From Aspidapion aeneum (Eukaryota > Arthropoda > Insecta > Coleoptera > Brentidae): a DNA stretch of 64,000 nucleotides. A program made the translations under genes and the position numbers. The notes beneath the pieces are model-generated. The model was not told where the DNA came from. It ran no database searches and worked only from the letters and a program-made list of their open reading frames with translations. Location of the stretch: assembly GCA_963576565.1 (NCBI GenBank), contig OY755042.1, positions 11,572,262-11,636,261 on the forward strand, written 5' to 3'. Shown here one piece after another: positions 63,679 through 64,000 of this stretch (positions within the stretch are counted from its first letter, which is position 1; each line of letters opens with the position of its first letter).

Positions 63679-64000
63679 TCAGCCCTAACTCTATTTCTTC
63701 AGCATGCTCTAAAATGTTAAAAAATACTTACTTATACGTAATTGTTTTTTAGAACAGCAAAAGTACATTTTTGTGCATCTGCACCGAATCCCAAAAAGAT
63801 ACTTAATTTTTACATAAAAATATACATTGTTGTGTATTTGTAATGTCAAATATAGGTTTTATGATAACGTGATACGTTTTTACATACAAACATTAATTTA
63901 ATATTTTTTTAGGGGGCTTTCTTCTAAAACTTGTTTTGAGGCAGGTTGTCTCAGAATGACGAGGGGCTGGTTGTCACCTACAAATCAAATAGGGGTTATA
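63679..64000. other. Unassigned sequence at the window edge
   Basis: AT-rich, with a GGTTGTC/GGGGCTGGTTGTC word near the end that may belong to an element extending past the window. No gene is seen. Confidence 0.4.

Overview
This window looks like intergenic, repeat-packed DNA from an arthropod, most likely an insect. It is AT-rich and I found no intact host gene, tRNA or rRNA. Everything recognisable is a transposable element (TE), a TE remnant or a tandem repeat. The families present (BEL/Pao LTR retrotransposon, RTE-like and Jockey/CR1-group LINEs, R1/LOA-type LINE tail, hAT with a TTF zinc finger, Tigger/pogo, PIF/Harbinger, many short inverted-repeat elements) fit an insect genome. The sequence alone does not give the species.

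Layout. 1-7 kb: an inverted-repeat element with a smaller one inside it, two LINE fragments, a (TA)n tract, and a 141-bp tandem block (family B) joined to a hairpin-ended element (family A, copy 1). 7-16 kb: LINE remnants on both strands, a TE-associated pseudogene, and a 285-bp inverted-repeat element beside a 5'-truncated RTE-like LINE. 16.1-23.2 kb: a 7.1-kb BEL/Pao retrotransposon on the minus strand, with 457-bp LTRs that differ at one base by my reading, a 5-bp target duplication, and all RNase H and integrase catalytic residues. It carries two single-base frameshifts, both at or next to homopolymer runs. 23.8-34.4 kb: hAT-type elements with target duplications, a palindromic A copy, a Tigger-type miniature, an inverted second copy of family B, and a 648-bp hairpin. 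35-45 kb: miniature elements, a second RTE-like LINE fragment, a three-level nest of inverted-repeat elements (38.6-41.8 kb), a hAT remnant, and a foldback built from a 15-bp minisatellite. 45-58 kb: further foldbacks (47.9-49.5, 50.8-52.1 and 55.7-57.6 kb) and a Tigger remnant with a Harbinger derivative inserted next to its start codon. 58-64 kb: LINE fragments, A copy 3, and a hAT deletion derivative that still encodes an open zinc-finger ORF.

The genes do not form a pathway. The BEL/Pao element is the only one close to autonomous. The hAT, Tigger and Harbinger pieces keep DNA-binding N-termini and have lost their catalytic domains. The recurring pattern is long inverted-repeat (foldback) elements whose arms are themselves tandem arrays, with unit lengths of 15, about 118, about 141 or 188 bp, often nested. 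I see no convincing evidence for a new enzymatic system. The most unusual material is this foldback group, especially family A with its terminal AGCTCACAC/GTGTGAGCT hairpins.
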